From Crocinitomicaceae bacterium (lineage in GTDB: Bacteria; Bacteroidota; Bacteroidia; Flavobacteriales_D; Crocinitomicaceae), in NCBI GenBank assembly GCA_013215515.1, contig JABSPC010000557.1, forward strand, positions 1 through 10,347: 10,347 nt of DNA, read 5' to 3'. Within the stretch, counting starts at the first letter, position 1. Each line of letters starts with the position of its first letter. The notes beneath the pieces were generated by a model. It had not been told where the DNA came from. It saw only the letters and a list, made by a program, of their open reading frames with translations, and did no database searches. Below are positions 1-6,706 of this stretch, piece by piece. The position numbers and the translations under genes are program-made.

Positions 1-1
1 C

Positions 2-1981
2 TCAATTTGGAGCGACGGGTACTACATGACTGATAATACTGGTGGTGCCAATAAAGTTTGGGCAATGGAAAGAACTCAAATGCTTGCTGGAAATGCTGGA
101 GCACAAATCTTAGGATTTGACCTTCCTGGAATTGTAACTAGTGGTTTCTACAGTCCTCAATTCCTGAGTGTTAGTGATGATAATTTACCAGCTGCTGGCG
201 GTGCCACAGTTGTTTACCTTCAGGATAACGCTTGGGGTGGTGTCGCAACAGATCATGTTAAATTATGGACCATTGATGTAAATTGGGGTGCAGGATCCGG
301 TGTTGTTTCGGCAGCATCTGAAATTAATACAACAGCGTTTATCAGTGTTTTTGATGGTGGAAGTTTTTCAAACTTAGCACAGCCTTCAGGAGGCACTTCA
401 CTTGATGCCTTGCAGGCAACAGTTATGAATCAAGCACAATTTAGAAAGTTTGCCACACATAATTCGGCGGTATTTAATTTTGTAGTAGATACAGACGGTG
501 GAGCTGGCGAATTAGCTGGTGTGAGATGGTTTGAATTCAGACAGGTAGCTGACAATCAACCATGGACACTTTATCAAGAAGGTACGTATACAGCTCCTAA
601 TGGAAAACATGCATGGAATGCAAGTTTAATCATGGATGGAAACGGAAATATTGGAATGGGATACTCATCTATGTCGGGACCATCCACTCCAACCACCGAA
701 TTCGTAGGATCATACTATACGGGCAGATTTGATGGTGATCCACTTGGTGTTATGACTGTAATGGAAGGAGTTATCGCTGCTGGAACATCGAATTTTACCA
801 GCACTAGATATGGAGATTACAGTAAAATTTGCATTGATCCAGCTGATGACGCTACGTTTTGGTTTATTAATGAATATATGAATTCAGGTAGAAAGGGTGT
901 AGTTGGTGCATTTATTCTTGATACACCGCAACCAGATGATATCGGCGTTATTTCTATTACCGATCCAAATTCAGGTGTACTCTCAGCGACCGAGGATATA
1001 ACTGTGGACATTAGAAATTTTGGTAGTAATGATATTACGAATCCTGATGTACAATACACGATTGATGGCGGTGCTGCTGTTGTTGAAACCTATACTGGTA
1101 TAATAACGTCTGGATCGATTGTCTCTTACACATTTGCGACACAAGCTGATCTTTCAGCAGCTGGAAGTTTTGACATCTGTGCAAAAACAAACTTGACAGG
1201 GGATACTAATATAAGTAATGACGAGACTTGTAAAAATGTAATCAACGGGATTATCTATTGTACTCCTCCAAGTGATTGCTCACACAGCGATGGAATTACG
1301 AAACTAGTAATAGGTACGATCGTCAATAATGCGATTCCTTGTATTACTGGATACGATGATTTCACTGCTATGAGTACTACATTAAATGCAGGTAGTTCAT
1401 ACGATATGGTTGTACAGACAGGATATAATGCACTATCAGAAATGGCTTCCATGTGGATCGATTATGATGATAATGGTGTGTTTGCTGCTGGCGAACAAAT
1501 ATTTGCAGACGAAGTTGTGAATCCTGACGCCGTTGATATAACGATTTCGTTCACGATTGCAGCTACTGCCACACCTGGAGCGCACAGAATGCGTATTAGA
1601 GCGGGAGATACTGACTTTTATGGTGATTTGAATGATCCATGTGAATCAATGGAGAATGGTACTACGCATGACTATACCTTTGTAATTGCAGGTGGTACAA
1701 GTGGTATTGATAATATCACAATGGAGAGTGCTCAGATGCAGATTTCTACTCTGGAAAATAACCAATATGATATTTCTCTTGAATCTGATTTTGACGGAAT
1801 AATTTCGATCGCTATCTATAACATTAACGGTCAAGTTGTGGCTTACAATAATCTCAAAAAAGAAGGGGAAGGCTATAACTATCATTTAGATATGTCATAT
1901 TCCGCAGCTGGAGTGTACCTTATTAAAATGGGGAATCTTTCAAATGGCGCCCTCAAAATGGAGAGAATCGTAGTTGAATAA
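2..1981 (+). CDS. Large secreted protein, 3' part: beta-propeller-like region, GEVED-like domain, T9SS sorting signal
   Basis: The frame is open to the left edge of the window (SIWSDGYYMTDN...), so the true start lies upstream and the ATG at 26 is internal. The first ~300 residues resemble uncharacterised repeat-rich, probably beta-propeller, secreted proteins; recognisable blocks are SDGYYMT, AGVRWFEFR and RYGDYSKICIDP. Residues ~304-405 (from the ATG at 26) look like a CARDB/Ig-like segment (DITVDIRNFGSNDI). Residues ~410-555 match the GEVED type: a WIDYDDNGVFAAGEQIF block, then PGAHRMRIRAGD and CESMENGTTHDYTF. The last ~90 residues are a type A T9SS sorting domain (ISIAIYNINGQVV, AAGVYLIKM, ending ERIVVE). 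The protein is therefore expected to cross the outer membrane by type IX secretion and to be anchored at the surface or released. No catalytic motif is visible and the ligand is unknown. It is followed by a strong terminator and appears to be the last gene of its transcript. Confidence 0.88.
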   Translation, partial: SIWSDGYYMTDNTGGANKVWAMERTQMLAGNAGAQILGFDLPGIVTSGFYSPQFLSVSDDNLPAAGGATVVYLQDNAWGGVATDHVKLWTIDVNWGAGSGVVSAASEINTTAFISVFDGGSFSNLAQPSGGTSLDALQATVMNQAQFRKFATHNSAVFNFVVDTDGGAGELAGVRWFEFRQVADNQPWTLYQEGTYTAPNGKHAWNASLIMDGNGNIGMGYSSMSGPSTPTTEFVGSYYTGRFDGDPLGVMTVMEGVIAAGTSNFTSTRYGDYSKICIDPADDATFWFINEYMNSGRKGVVGAFILDTPQPDDIGVISITDPNSGVLSATEDITVDIRNFGSNDITNPDVQYTIDGGAAVVETYTGIITSGSIVSYTFATQADLSAAGSFDICAKTNLTGDTNISNDETCKNVINGIIYCTPPSDCSHSDGITKLVIGTIVNNAIPCITGYDDFTAMSTTLNAGSSYDMVVQTGYNALSEMASMWIDYDDNGVFAAGEQIFADEVVNPDAVDITISFTIAATATPGAHRMRIRAGDTDFYGDLNDPCESMENGTTHDYTFVIAGGTSGIDNITMESAQMQISTLENNQYDISLESDFDGIISIAIYNINGQVVAYNNLKKEGEGYNYHLDMSYSAAGVYLIKMGNLSNGALKMERIVVE

Positions 1982-2013
1982 TAGAATAATACATTGCCAA
2001 TTTGATCATTATC

Positions 2014-2058
2014 GACCTAAAAAGAGCCACTCAAAGGAGTGGCTCTTTTTTGTAGGTC
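2014..2058 (+). terminator. Intrinsic terminator after the T9SS-secreted protein gene
   Basis: A perfect 14-bp stem (left arm 2019-2032, right arm 2037-2050) closes on an AAAG loop at 2033-2036 and runs straight into a T tract. The GC-rich core is GAGCCACTC/GAGTGGCTC. Six further pairs (GACCTA 2014-2019 with TAGGTC 2053-2058) can extend it round a small bulge. The A-tract on the left and T-tract on the right mean it could act in both directions. It starts 33 bases after the stop codon of the secreted protein gene. Confidence 0.88.
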
Positions 2059-2062
2059 AAGA

Positions 2063-2233
2063 TTAGTGGAAGTGCAATGTCTCTCTGTTCCATTTCCAGG
2101 AAACCTGTTCAGTGCCTTTCGATGTGCACAATACATTAAAGAGAAGTATCCCGAAGTCAAAATCGGAATGGGTGGAGGATTCCCCAAAACAAATTACTAT
2201 TTAAGAGGAGTAGAAATTCATAAGCATGGATAA
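2063..2233 (+). pseudogene. Fragment of a B12-binding radical SAM protein
   Basis: About 45 residues read SVPFPGNLFSAFRCAQYIKE followed by KYPEVKIGMGGGFPKT. This is the N-terminal cobalamin-binding region of the large B12-binding radical SAM proteins of Bacteroidota, where the usual form is SVPFPGNLYSAFRC...MGGGFPNTELR. Nothing of the radical SAM core (CxxxCxxC) follows: the frame drifts into unrelated residues and stops at 2231. There is no credible start codon, and the frame's 5' end lies inside the terminator arm. I read it as a relic left after most of a ~600-700 residue gene was deleted. The family is recalled from motif likeness only. Confidence 0.6.
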
Positions 2234-2454
2234 CATTGAGGTAATGGGCGAGCATCATGAAGTCGCTAAGTTCAAAGGTGTCTATCATTTCGAAGATGAG
2301 CAAAGCGATGACGAGATGGAATTTTGGCAATACAGCTATTATTCAATAAGAGAATCAATATCTGAAATATGAACGTCATCTAGAGAATGGAGAAACGATC
2401 ACACTAGAGCTAACGGATACTTTGTCAGAAGAAGAATGGAATAAACTACGATAG
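2226..2454 (+). pseudogene. Frameshifted small gene of unknown function
   Basis: An ATG at 2226 opens 48 codons (MDNIEVMGEHHEVAKFKGVY...) ending at TGA 2370-2372. The +1 frame, open from 2350, then gives a protein-like acidic tail (ENQYLKYERHLENGETITLE...SEEEWNKLR) ending at TAG 2452-2454. Joining the frames near 2349-2354 gives one ~76-residue acidic protein, so a one-base insertion or two-base deletion is the simplest reading. In this frame the ORF opens just after TAG 2211-2213, so its start overlaps the end of the radical SAM relic. I do not recognise the family. It could instead be a second relic with no start of its own. Confidence 0.4.
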
Positions 2455-2540
2455 GCAGTGCTTACTGTTGAGCGTTCCTTCGGAAGCAAGTAATTTTAAC
2501 CCTATGGGGAATGAATAGAAATGATTGATCTGAACGCTTT

Positions 2541-2717
2541 TTATTCGACTTGTGATCCTGAGATGTCCTCAATCTTGATTTCACCACTGACAATCCTGAA
2601 ACTTACCAAAACAAAATATTCCGAATAGGGATTGAGTTGAATTTCAGGATTTCCTCCAGCAAAACTTAAGCTGATTGAAAAGAACCCTAAAGCGAATACT
2701 AAAAATAATCTTTTCAT
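2541..2717 (-). CDS. Small exported protein of unknown function (58 aa)
   Basis: I chose the ATG at 2717 over the in-frame ATG at 2744 because it puts a basic N-terminus (MKRLFLVF) directly before a hydrophobic stretch and an SLSFA|GG cleavage site, a textbook Sec signal peptide. AGAAAG just upstream is a weak purine-rich ribosome site. The mature product would be only ~38 residues, with alternating hydrophobic residues suggesting beta structure (PYSEYFVLVSFRIVSGEIKIED), ending ISGSQVE. I recognise no family. A TAACTTTG box lies 33 bases upstream of the start and phased TTAAC repeats lie behind it, so it appears to have its own regulated promoter. It is divergent from the SRPBCC gene. Confidence 0.6.
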   Translation of the reverse strand: MKRLFLVFALGFFSISLSFAGGNPEIQLNPYSEYFVLVSFRIVSGEIKIEDISGSQVE

Positions 2718-2749
2718 CTTTCTATATTTAACTTGAATTACCACTAGAA

Positions 2750-2757
2750 CAAAGTTA
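2750..2757 (-). promoter_or_regulatory. -7 promoter element of the small exported protein gene
   Basis: On the minus strand the bases read TAACTTTG, an exact match to the Bacteroidota -7 consensus TAnnTTTG. Transcription would start about 6-7 bases further on, near 2743, giving a leader of ~27 bases. There is no good -33 TTG at the usual spacing (only CTG). The nearest TTAAC repeat sits there instead, as expected for an activator-dependent promoter. Confidence 0.5.
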
Positions 2758-2779
2758 TAGGCAGCTGAGGCCTTTCAGT

Positions 2780-2818
2780 GTTAAGGAATACCTAAAATGG
2801 GTTAAGGAAAAGTTAAAG
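2780..2818 (-). promoter_or_regulatory. Three phased TTAAC repeats, candidate activator site
   Basis: On the plus strand GTTAAGGAA occurs at 2780-2788 and again at 2801-2809, followed by GTTAAAG at 2812-2818. Read towards the gene they are CTTTAAC, TTCCTTAAC, TTCCTTAAC. The offsets of 21 and 11 bases are about two and one helical turns, so all three lie on the same DNA face, as in OmpR/PhoB-type direct-repeat operators. The proximal copy overlaps the -33 region of the TAACTTTG promoter. The binding protein is unknown. Confidence 0.4.
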
Positions 2819-2834
2819 TTTTGAACCGCGATGA

Positions 2835-2865
2835 TTGGGCGAGATAAAATCTATTCGTAACTTAC
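2835..2865 (+). promoter_or_regulatory. Weak candidate promoter for the SRPBCC/MORN pair
   Basis: TTG at 2835-2837 and TAACTTAC at 2858-2865 are separated by 20 bases, close to the Bacteroidota -33/-7 layout, and the start codon is 24 bases further on. The -7 element matches the consensus at only six of eight positions because the final TTTG is degenerate, so this is tentative. Confidence 0.22.
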
Positions 2866-2889
2866 CAACGTATTAATACTTCCCCATTT

Positions 2890-3279
2890 ATGAAAGAATC
2901 GATCGAACTCAAAGAAACCTTTAACACTACCGCTTCGGTGATGTACGAAGTCTGGCTAAGTAGTCAAAGGCATACTCATATGACGGGAGGAGCTGCAGTT
3001 TGTTCTGATCAAGTTGGAGGTTCGTTTACAACATGGGATGGGTACATTTCTGGAAAAAACGTTTCACTGACTGTGGACGAAGAGATTGTTCAATCTTGGC
3101 GTACTGATGAATTCGAAGATGGAGATGAAGATTCTACCTTAACCATTCGCTTAAAGGACGTTGATGGTGCTTGCGAATTCACATTAATTCATACGAACCT
3201 TCCTCAAGGCGAATCTCAATACGAAGCAGGATGGGTAGAACATTACTTCGAACCAATGAAAATATATTTCGGTAATTAA
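2890..3279 (+). CDS. SRPBCC family protein (AHSA1/START-like)
   Basis: The 129-residue product fits the whole AHSA1-like SRPBCC fold at its usual length. It opens with the domain's first strand and helix (IELKETFNTTASVMYEVWLS). The middle has the signature WDGYISGKNVSLTVDEEIVQ followed by SWR, then TLTIRLKD and EFTLIHTNLP, and it ends with the C-terminal helix EAGWVEHYFEPMKIYF. These are single-domain cytoplasmic helix-grip proteins with a ligand-binding cavity; the ligand cannot be read from sequence. There is no signal peptide. The next gene starts one base after its stop (TAA-T-ATG), so the two are almost certainly co-transcribed and probably translationally coupled. It is divergent from the small exported protein gene. 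Confidence 0.85.
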   Translation: MKESIELKETFNTTASVMYEVWLSSQRHTHMTGGAAVCSDQVGGSFTTWDGYISGKNVSLTVDEEIVQSWRTDEFEDGDEDSTLTIRLKDVDGACEFTLIHTNLPQGESQYEAGWVEHYFEPMKIYFGN

Positions 3280-3280
3280 T

Positions 3281-3841
3281 ATGAAAAATAACTTCCTCCT
3301 TTTCGCTTGTTTACTATTTCAATCAATTGCTTGGTCTCAAAGTGACACCCTAAATAATATTGATAAAAACGGTAAAAGGCAAGGCTATTGGATCATTTAT
3401 GGTAAAGACCAACCCAAGGTCGGAATTCCGGATGATCAAATTTATAAAGAAGGATTTTATATCGATGACAGGAAAGAGGGTTTGTGGAAAATTTACTACA
3501 AAGATGGAATTCATGTTAGGCTGAAGGGCAATTACAAAGACAATAAACCTGCCGGTGAGTACAAAAAATATTGGCAGACTGGAACCCTCAAGGAAGAAGG
3601 AACCTATCACAATAAAGTTTATATCAACTCACGAAAAAAGTATTATTTGAACGGAGTTATCAATTCACATGAATATTATGATTCAGTAGGTAAAATAAGG
3701 GATACGGCGTATTTCTATCTTGAAAATGGCTGTTATCAGCGTATTAAAATCTATCAGAAGTCCATCAATCAGTTGCAAACAAAATTCTATTATCCGGACA
3801 GCTGCAATGTCCTTAGGAAAGAGACTACATCACCTTTTTAA
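3281..3841 (+). CDS. Exported MORN-repeat protein (YwqK-like), ending at an in-frame TAA
   Basis: The 186-residue reading begins with a signal peptide (MKNNFLLFACLLFQSIAWSQ, cleavage around residue 19-20). MORN-type repeats follow: GKRQGYWIIYG (31-41), YKEGFYIDDRKEGLWKIYYK (55-74), LKGNYKDNKPAGEYKKYWQT (81-100) and GTLKEEGTYHNKVYI. Such repeats occur in periplasmic or surface proteins that Bacteroidota genomes label 'YwqK family antitoxin'; no toxin partner is visible here, so I would not infer an antitoxin role. The stop at 3839-3841 looks premature: the same frame stays open for another 112 codons with matching composition. Either the gene is freshly broken or this is a shortened allele. 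It starts one base after the SRPBCC gene. Confidence 0.7.
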   Translation: MKNNFLLFACLLFQSIAWSQSDTLNNIDKNGKRQGYWIIYGKDQPKVGIPDDQIYKEGFYIDDRKEGLWKIYYKDGIHVRLKGNYKDNKPAGEYKKYWQTGTLKEEGTYHNKVYINSRKKYYLNGVINSHEYYDSVGKIRDTAYFYLENGCYQRIKIYQKSINQLQTKFYYPDSCNVLRKETTSPF

Positions 3842-4180
3842 GAAAAGTCAAATGTAATATGGGGAGAAAAGGATCAACGACGAATCGATTATATAAAAAC
3901 AGATACCAATCCTTTGAAGACTTCCGAGGCGATCGATAAAACTAAAAGTTGGAGATTAAACCCAGAGTGGATCAACCAATATAGTGATAAGGCATTGTGC
4001 TCAGACCAAAAAGGAACAATCAAAAAAGCAAACGAGCACAGTCAATATATCTATACTGGGCAATGCAAAGACGGTAAGGTCTCGAGAGGTAAGATGTACT
4101 TTTATGATTCTGACAATACCCTGCTGCGGGTTGAAAACTGGAAAGAAGGAGAGTTTGTTAAAACTGTCGTTTTAGATTGA
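3842..4180 (+). pseudogene. C-terminal continuation of the MORN-repeat protein beyond the nonsense codon
   Basis: Directly after TAA 3839-3841, in the same frame, 112 codons read EKSNVIWGEKDQRRIDYI onwards and end at a second stop at 4178-4180. The last third again has MORN character (YTGQCKDGKVSRGKMYFYDS, then LLRVENWKEGEF), which links it to the upstream part. A TTG at 3914 could in principle start an 88-residue protein, but there is no ribosome site, and the codons before it are already protein-like, so independent translation is unlikely. The original protein would have had 299 residues. One base substitution, for example TAA from CAA, AAA or GAA, explains the break. Confidence 0.6.
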
Positions 4181-4221
4181 TATTTTCGAAAGGTATCTCG
4201 AGTTGAAATAATCACAACTTC

Positions 4222-4257
4222 AACCAATTATTAAATTCTAATTGATTGGGTTTTCTT
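4222..4257 (+). terminator. Weak intrinsic terminator after the MORN-repeat gene
   Basis: An imperfect stem pairs 4222-4230 with 4243-4252, with one bulged G and one G-U pair. It closes on a 12-base loop and is followed by TTTTCTT. The stem is AU-rich and weak, so termination may be partial. It lies 42 bases after the end of the MORN frame. Confidence 0.3.
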
Positions 4258-4285
4258 AACTTGCACTAATTCTAATATTTCTCAT

Positions 4286-4792
4286 ATGAAACTAATTATA
4301 TTAGCTCTTTTTTGTGTCTTTGGATCGATGACATTTGCTCAGAATGATTTGCCAAATAGAGAAGCCTTCAGTCTTGTCTTACCCGTTGACAGTATCAATT
4401 ATTACAGACAAGAAATTGAAGCTACGCCTTACTTCGTTGCAACAAATGTTCTTCAGATTTACCCAGGTGAATCAATATTTGTAGAAGTTGAAACTTTCAC
4501 CAGTGGTATTATTAAATCAATGAAAGTTGTGAAAGAAAACCTGAAGCCACAGACAACAATCGAATTAAATTTTTCACAAACGGTTGCCGACAAAAAAAGC
4601 CAATCTATGATGCTCAAGGTAGTCAACCCGTTCGGAATGGAATTGACCTACAGCGCTCAAATGTTTGTTATTGATAATGACAAATTGATCAATACGACAA
4701 CCCTTCCAGTTATGGCAAACCTCACTTCTTTCGAAACGTGGCCAGATGTAATTGTTACGCTCATTCTTTCGCAATGGAAATTGAAAATATAA
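4286..4792 (+). CDS. Exported protein of unknown function (168 aa)
   Basis: A clear signal peptide, MKLIILALFCVFGSMTFAQ, cleaves at TFA|QND and leaves ~150 residues in the periplasm or envelope. The mature part is rich in beta-prone and polar residues. Recognisable phrases are IYPGESIFVEVETFTSGIIK, which reads like an immunoglobulin-type or lipocalin-like strand pair, and an ending LTSFETWPDVIVTLILSQWKL. There is no cysteine, transmembrane segment or catalytic motif in the mature region. I do not recognise a named family. The start is fixed by the signal peptide; no Shine-Dalgarno sequence is visible. The next gene begins six bases after its stop, which suggests one transcript. Confidence 0.75.
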   Translation: MKLIILALFCVFGSMTFAQNDLPNREAFSLVLPVDSINYYRQEIEATPYFVATNVLQIYPGESIFVEVETFTSGIIKSMKVVKENLKPQTTIELNFSQTVADKKSQSMMLKVVNPFGMELTYSAQMFVIDNDKLINTTTLPVMANLTSFETWPDVIVTLILSQWKLKI

Positions 4793-4798
4793 AATAAT

Positions 4799-5149
4799 AT
4801 GGTCTCCGTTCTCCGCCCTCTTATAGAAATCGAAATCCCTGACAGCTTCAATCTGGTAAGTCATGAATTCTACAATTACGATCCCAAAACTGATTTTAGC
4901 GAAATCGAGAATTTGATGTACCTGAATGAGGACTTATTCCAAGCTACATTTGAGGAAAATGACCTAATCGTTGATTTTGGATGGTATGGAAATGTCAAAA
5001 AAAATGATGGGCAGTTTATGCTTAAACTCATCCAGAACAATCAATGGGATAACCCCGTGACTACAATCCCCTCATCGTGCCTAGATCAAGCTATAGATAT
5101 CTTAGAACGAACAATGATGGCGATTCACAACGGCGTATTCTCTGATTAA
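4799..5149 (+). CDS. Small cytoplasmic protein of unknown function (116 aa)
   Basis: The product has no signal peptide or membrane segment and is acidic. It has aromatic-rich stretches (FYNYDPKTDFSEIE, VDFGWYGNVKKNDG) and a probable C-terminal helix (LDQAIDILERTMMAIHNGVF). The regular mix of hydrophobic and charged residues, and the lack of a better frame on either strand, favour a real gene. The start ATG lies six bases after the upstream stop, with only an A-rich leader, so coupling to the exported protein is likely. Its stop at 5147-5149 is nine bases from the end of the convergent response regulator gene, with no terminator hairpin between them. Function is unknown. Confidence 0.65.
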   Translation: MVSVLRPLIEIEIPDSFNLVSHEFYNYDPKTDFSEIENLMYLNEDLFQATFEENDLIVDFGWYGNVKKNDGQFMLKLIQNNQWDNPVTTIPSSCLDQAIDILERTMMAIHNGVFSD

Positions 5150-5158
5150 TTTCGAAGC

Positions 5159-5518
5159 CTAATTTGCAGACATCGTTCGAATCAATTCAATTAACTCTGA
5201 ATAGACCATTGGCTTATTTAAAACTTTTATTCCGTCCTTTACTTTAAACTTATCTTCAACAAATTTGCGGGTATTACCAGTAGTGAAAATTATAGGAAGT
5301 AAAGGATATTTAATTCTGATCTCCTGAGCTAATTCAATACCACTCTCGTTTTGTTTCAATTTAACGTCCATCAAAACAACTCTAATAGAATCATTCATTA
5401 ATTTCCAGAATGACTCTGAAGATCTCGCTAATCCCATTACCTCTATGCCATTATTCTCAAGTTGCATCTTAGAAACTTGAGCGATTAACATTTCGTCCTC
5501 AACGATAATTACCTTCAA
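5159..5518 (-). CDS. Stand-alone receiver-domain response regulator (CheY-like)
   Basis: The 119 residues are a single REC domain with no output domain. The acidic pocket is E7-D8 in VIIVEDE, the phospho-acceptor is D51 in VVLMDVKL, the switch threonine is T80 in IIFTTG, and the conserved lysine is K102 in VLNKP. It should therefore accept phosphate from the kinase just upstream and act by protein contact, since it has no DNA-binding part. The start is TTG at 5518: it gives the canonical receiver N-terminus (M)KVIIVEDE, and no ATG lies between it and the upstream in-frame stop. The kinase gene ends with TGA at 5520, one base away, so the two are probably translationally coupled, keeping their amounts linked. 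Confidence 0.87.
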   Translation of the reverse strand: MKVIIVEDEMLIAQVSKMQLENNGIEVMGLARSSESFWKLMNDSIRVVLMDVKLKQNESGIELAQEIRIKYPLLPIIFTTGNTRKFVEDKFKVKDGIKVLNKPMVYSELIELIRTMSAN

Positions 5519-5519
5519 C

Positions 5520-6512
5520 TCAATTTGATTTAAATGTTATTGAATAATGCGTTCCATTTTCTGAATTAATCTCCAATTCCCCCTCCAATTGGTCAATAAG
5601 TGAATTCACAACGATCATTCCAGTTGATCCAGATGAGTTAATATCAAAAGCGTTGGGCAAACCTATTCCATTATCCTCAAATTTGAAGTTGATCATATCT
5701 CCTTCTTGAACTATTCGAATCTGAATTTCTCCATCTCGCTTTTCTGGAAAGGCATGTTTGAAGGAGTTCGTCATTAATTCATTCATAATTAGCCCCAACG
5801 GTATAGCGTGGTCAATATCCAGATTTTCAATATCAATATGTTTCTTAAGACTGATACGTGAATTTTCTTCGACAAATGAATCGAGTACGTTATTCGAGAG
5901 GTTTTCGACGTAATTATTCAAATCAACAGGCCCAATTGTATCTGTCTCATACAATATCTCATGCGCCAAAGCTGTCGTTTTTATTCTTCGCTGACTATCT
6001 CTTATTGCACGTACAAATTTTGGATCGTCGCTCTTATCTGCTTGTAATTCTAGAATACTCGAAATAATTGCCAAATTATTCTTTAGCCGATGATGAATTT
6101 CCTGAAACAAAACTTCTTTTTCCTTAAGTGCCGTTTCAAGTAGTTCCTTCGCTTTTACACGCTCTGAAATGTCCTTACTATTTGAAGCATATCCAACGGG
6201 TTCACCGTCCTCTACAAAAATTAACGACACAGTTAAATGGGCATAAAAATGTTCCCCATTTTTCTTTCGCTGCATCAACTCTCCAGACCATCCACCATTG
6301 TCAATTATAGATTGAACAATGTGACTTGTATCATGCGATGTCTTTGCATTAAATACATCGACATTTTGGCCAATTAACTCTCCAGGTTCAAACTCGTAAA
6401 GTGTATAAGCTGCTGGGTTAGCATAAACTACTTCGTTTTTCAAATCTGCAAAAACTATTGGGTCCCAATTATTCTCCGCTATTTGTTTAAAAAAAGTGCT
6501 CTCCAAATTCAT
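5520..6512 (-). CDS. Cytoplasmic PAS-domain histidine kinase (HisKA_2/HATPase)
   Basis: Residues ~10-118 form a PAS domain with its PAC tail (NWDPIVFADLKNEVVYANPA; YASNSKDISERV). A short helical linker leads to the HisKA_2 dimerisation segment at ~135-165, EIHHRLKNNLAIISSILELQ, with H140 the likely phosphorylated histidine. The ATPase domain follows: N-box NELMTNSFKHAF (N244, N249), DNGIGLP (D280-G284) and a GSTGM lid region (295-299). There is no transmembrane segment, so the signal is sensed inside the cell through the PAS domain; its ligand is unknown. The protein is complete at 330 residues and starts at the only suitable ATG. This kinase type commonly works with a separate receiver protein, and the next gene is one. 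It is divergent from the DUF885 gene. Confidence 0.9.
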   Translation of the reverse strand: MNLESTFFKQIAENNWDPIVFADLKNEVVYANPAAYTLYEFEPGELIGQNVDVFNAKTSHDTSHIVQSIIDNGGWSGELMQRKKNGEHFYAHLTVSLIFVEDGEPVGYASNSKDISERVKAKELLETALKEKEVLFQEIHHRLKNNLAIISSILELQADKSDDPKFVRAIRDSQRRIKTTALAHEILYETDTIGPVDLNNYVENLSNNVLDSFVEENSRISLKKHIDIENLDIDHAIPLGLIMNELMTNSFKHAFPEKRDGEIQIRIVQEGDMINFKFEDNGIGLPNAFDINSSGSTGMIVVNSLIDQLEGELEINSENGTHYSITFKSN

Positions 6513-6563
6513 ACCGCTAAATTAACCATTTGATAATGAAAAACATAGACAGCTAACGAACTA

Positions 6564-6580
6564 ATCCATTACAAATGGAT
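6564..6580. promoter_or_regulatory. 17-bp perfect inverted repeat in the kinase/DUF885 spacer
   Basis: ATCCATT-ACA-AATGGAT is a perfect 7-bp inverted repeat with a 3-base spacer. It lies 52 bases upstream of the kinase start in the 230-base divergent spacer. Size and spacing suit a dimeric regulator's operator. No T tract follows on either strand, so it is not a terminator. The binding protein is unknown. Confidence 0.3.
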
Positions 6581-6685
6581 AAAAGTCCTGCTCTGATTGA
6601 GAATACCCGCACTAAGTAGTTTTACTCATGCTTAGAATTGAATATTACCACTCATCAATATCGAAGGAATTCCAAGCTACTTTTT

Positions 6686-6703
6686 TTTAACTTTAAAGTT
6701 AAA
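6686..6703. promoter_or_regulatory. 18-bp perfect palindrome upstream of the DUF885 gene
   Basis: TTTAACTTTAAAGTTAAA is a perfect 18-bp palindrome. On the plus strand it contains TAACTTTA (6688-6695), one base off the Bacteroidota -7 consensus, so it may overlap the DUF885 gene promoter. In that case the leader would be ~40 bases. AT-rich palindromes also arise by chance, so the operator role is tentative. Confidence 0.3.
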
Positions 6704-6706
6704 TTC

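Noticed and set aside
817..1885. Minus-strand frames inside the large secreted protein gene.
   Set aside because: They are antisense shadows of a frame with clear GEVED-like and T9SS sorting domains.
2470..2492. Small hairpin TTCC-TTC-GGAA near 2475.
   Set aside because: The stem is four pairs with a three-base loop and no T tract, which is expected by chance.
3350..3610. Minus-strand 86-codon frame over the MORN-repeat gene.
   Set aside because: It is an antisense shadow of a gene with a signal peptide and repeats.
3281..3841. Toxin-antitoxin system, because MORN-repeat proteins are often named YwqK family antitoxin.
   Set aside because: The protein is exported, its neighbours are an SRPBCC protein and an unknown exported protein, and no toxin gene is visible.
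4574..4864. Minus-strand frame spanning the junction of the two unknown plus-strand genes.
   Set aside because: The plus-strand frames have a signal peptide and operon-like spacing; the antisense frame has no recognisable features.
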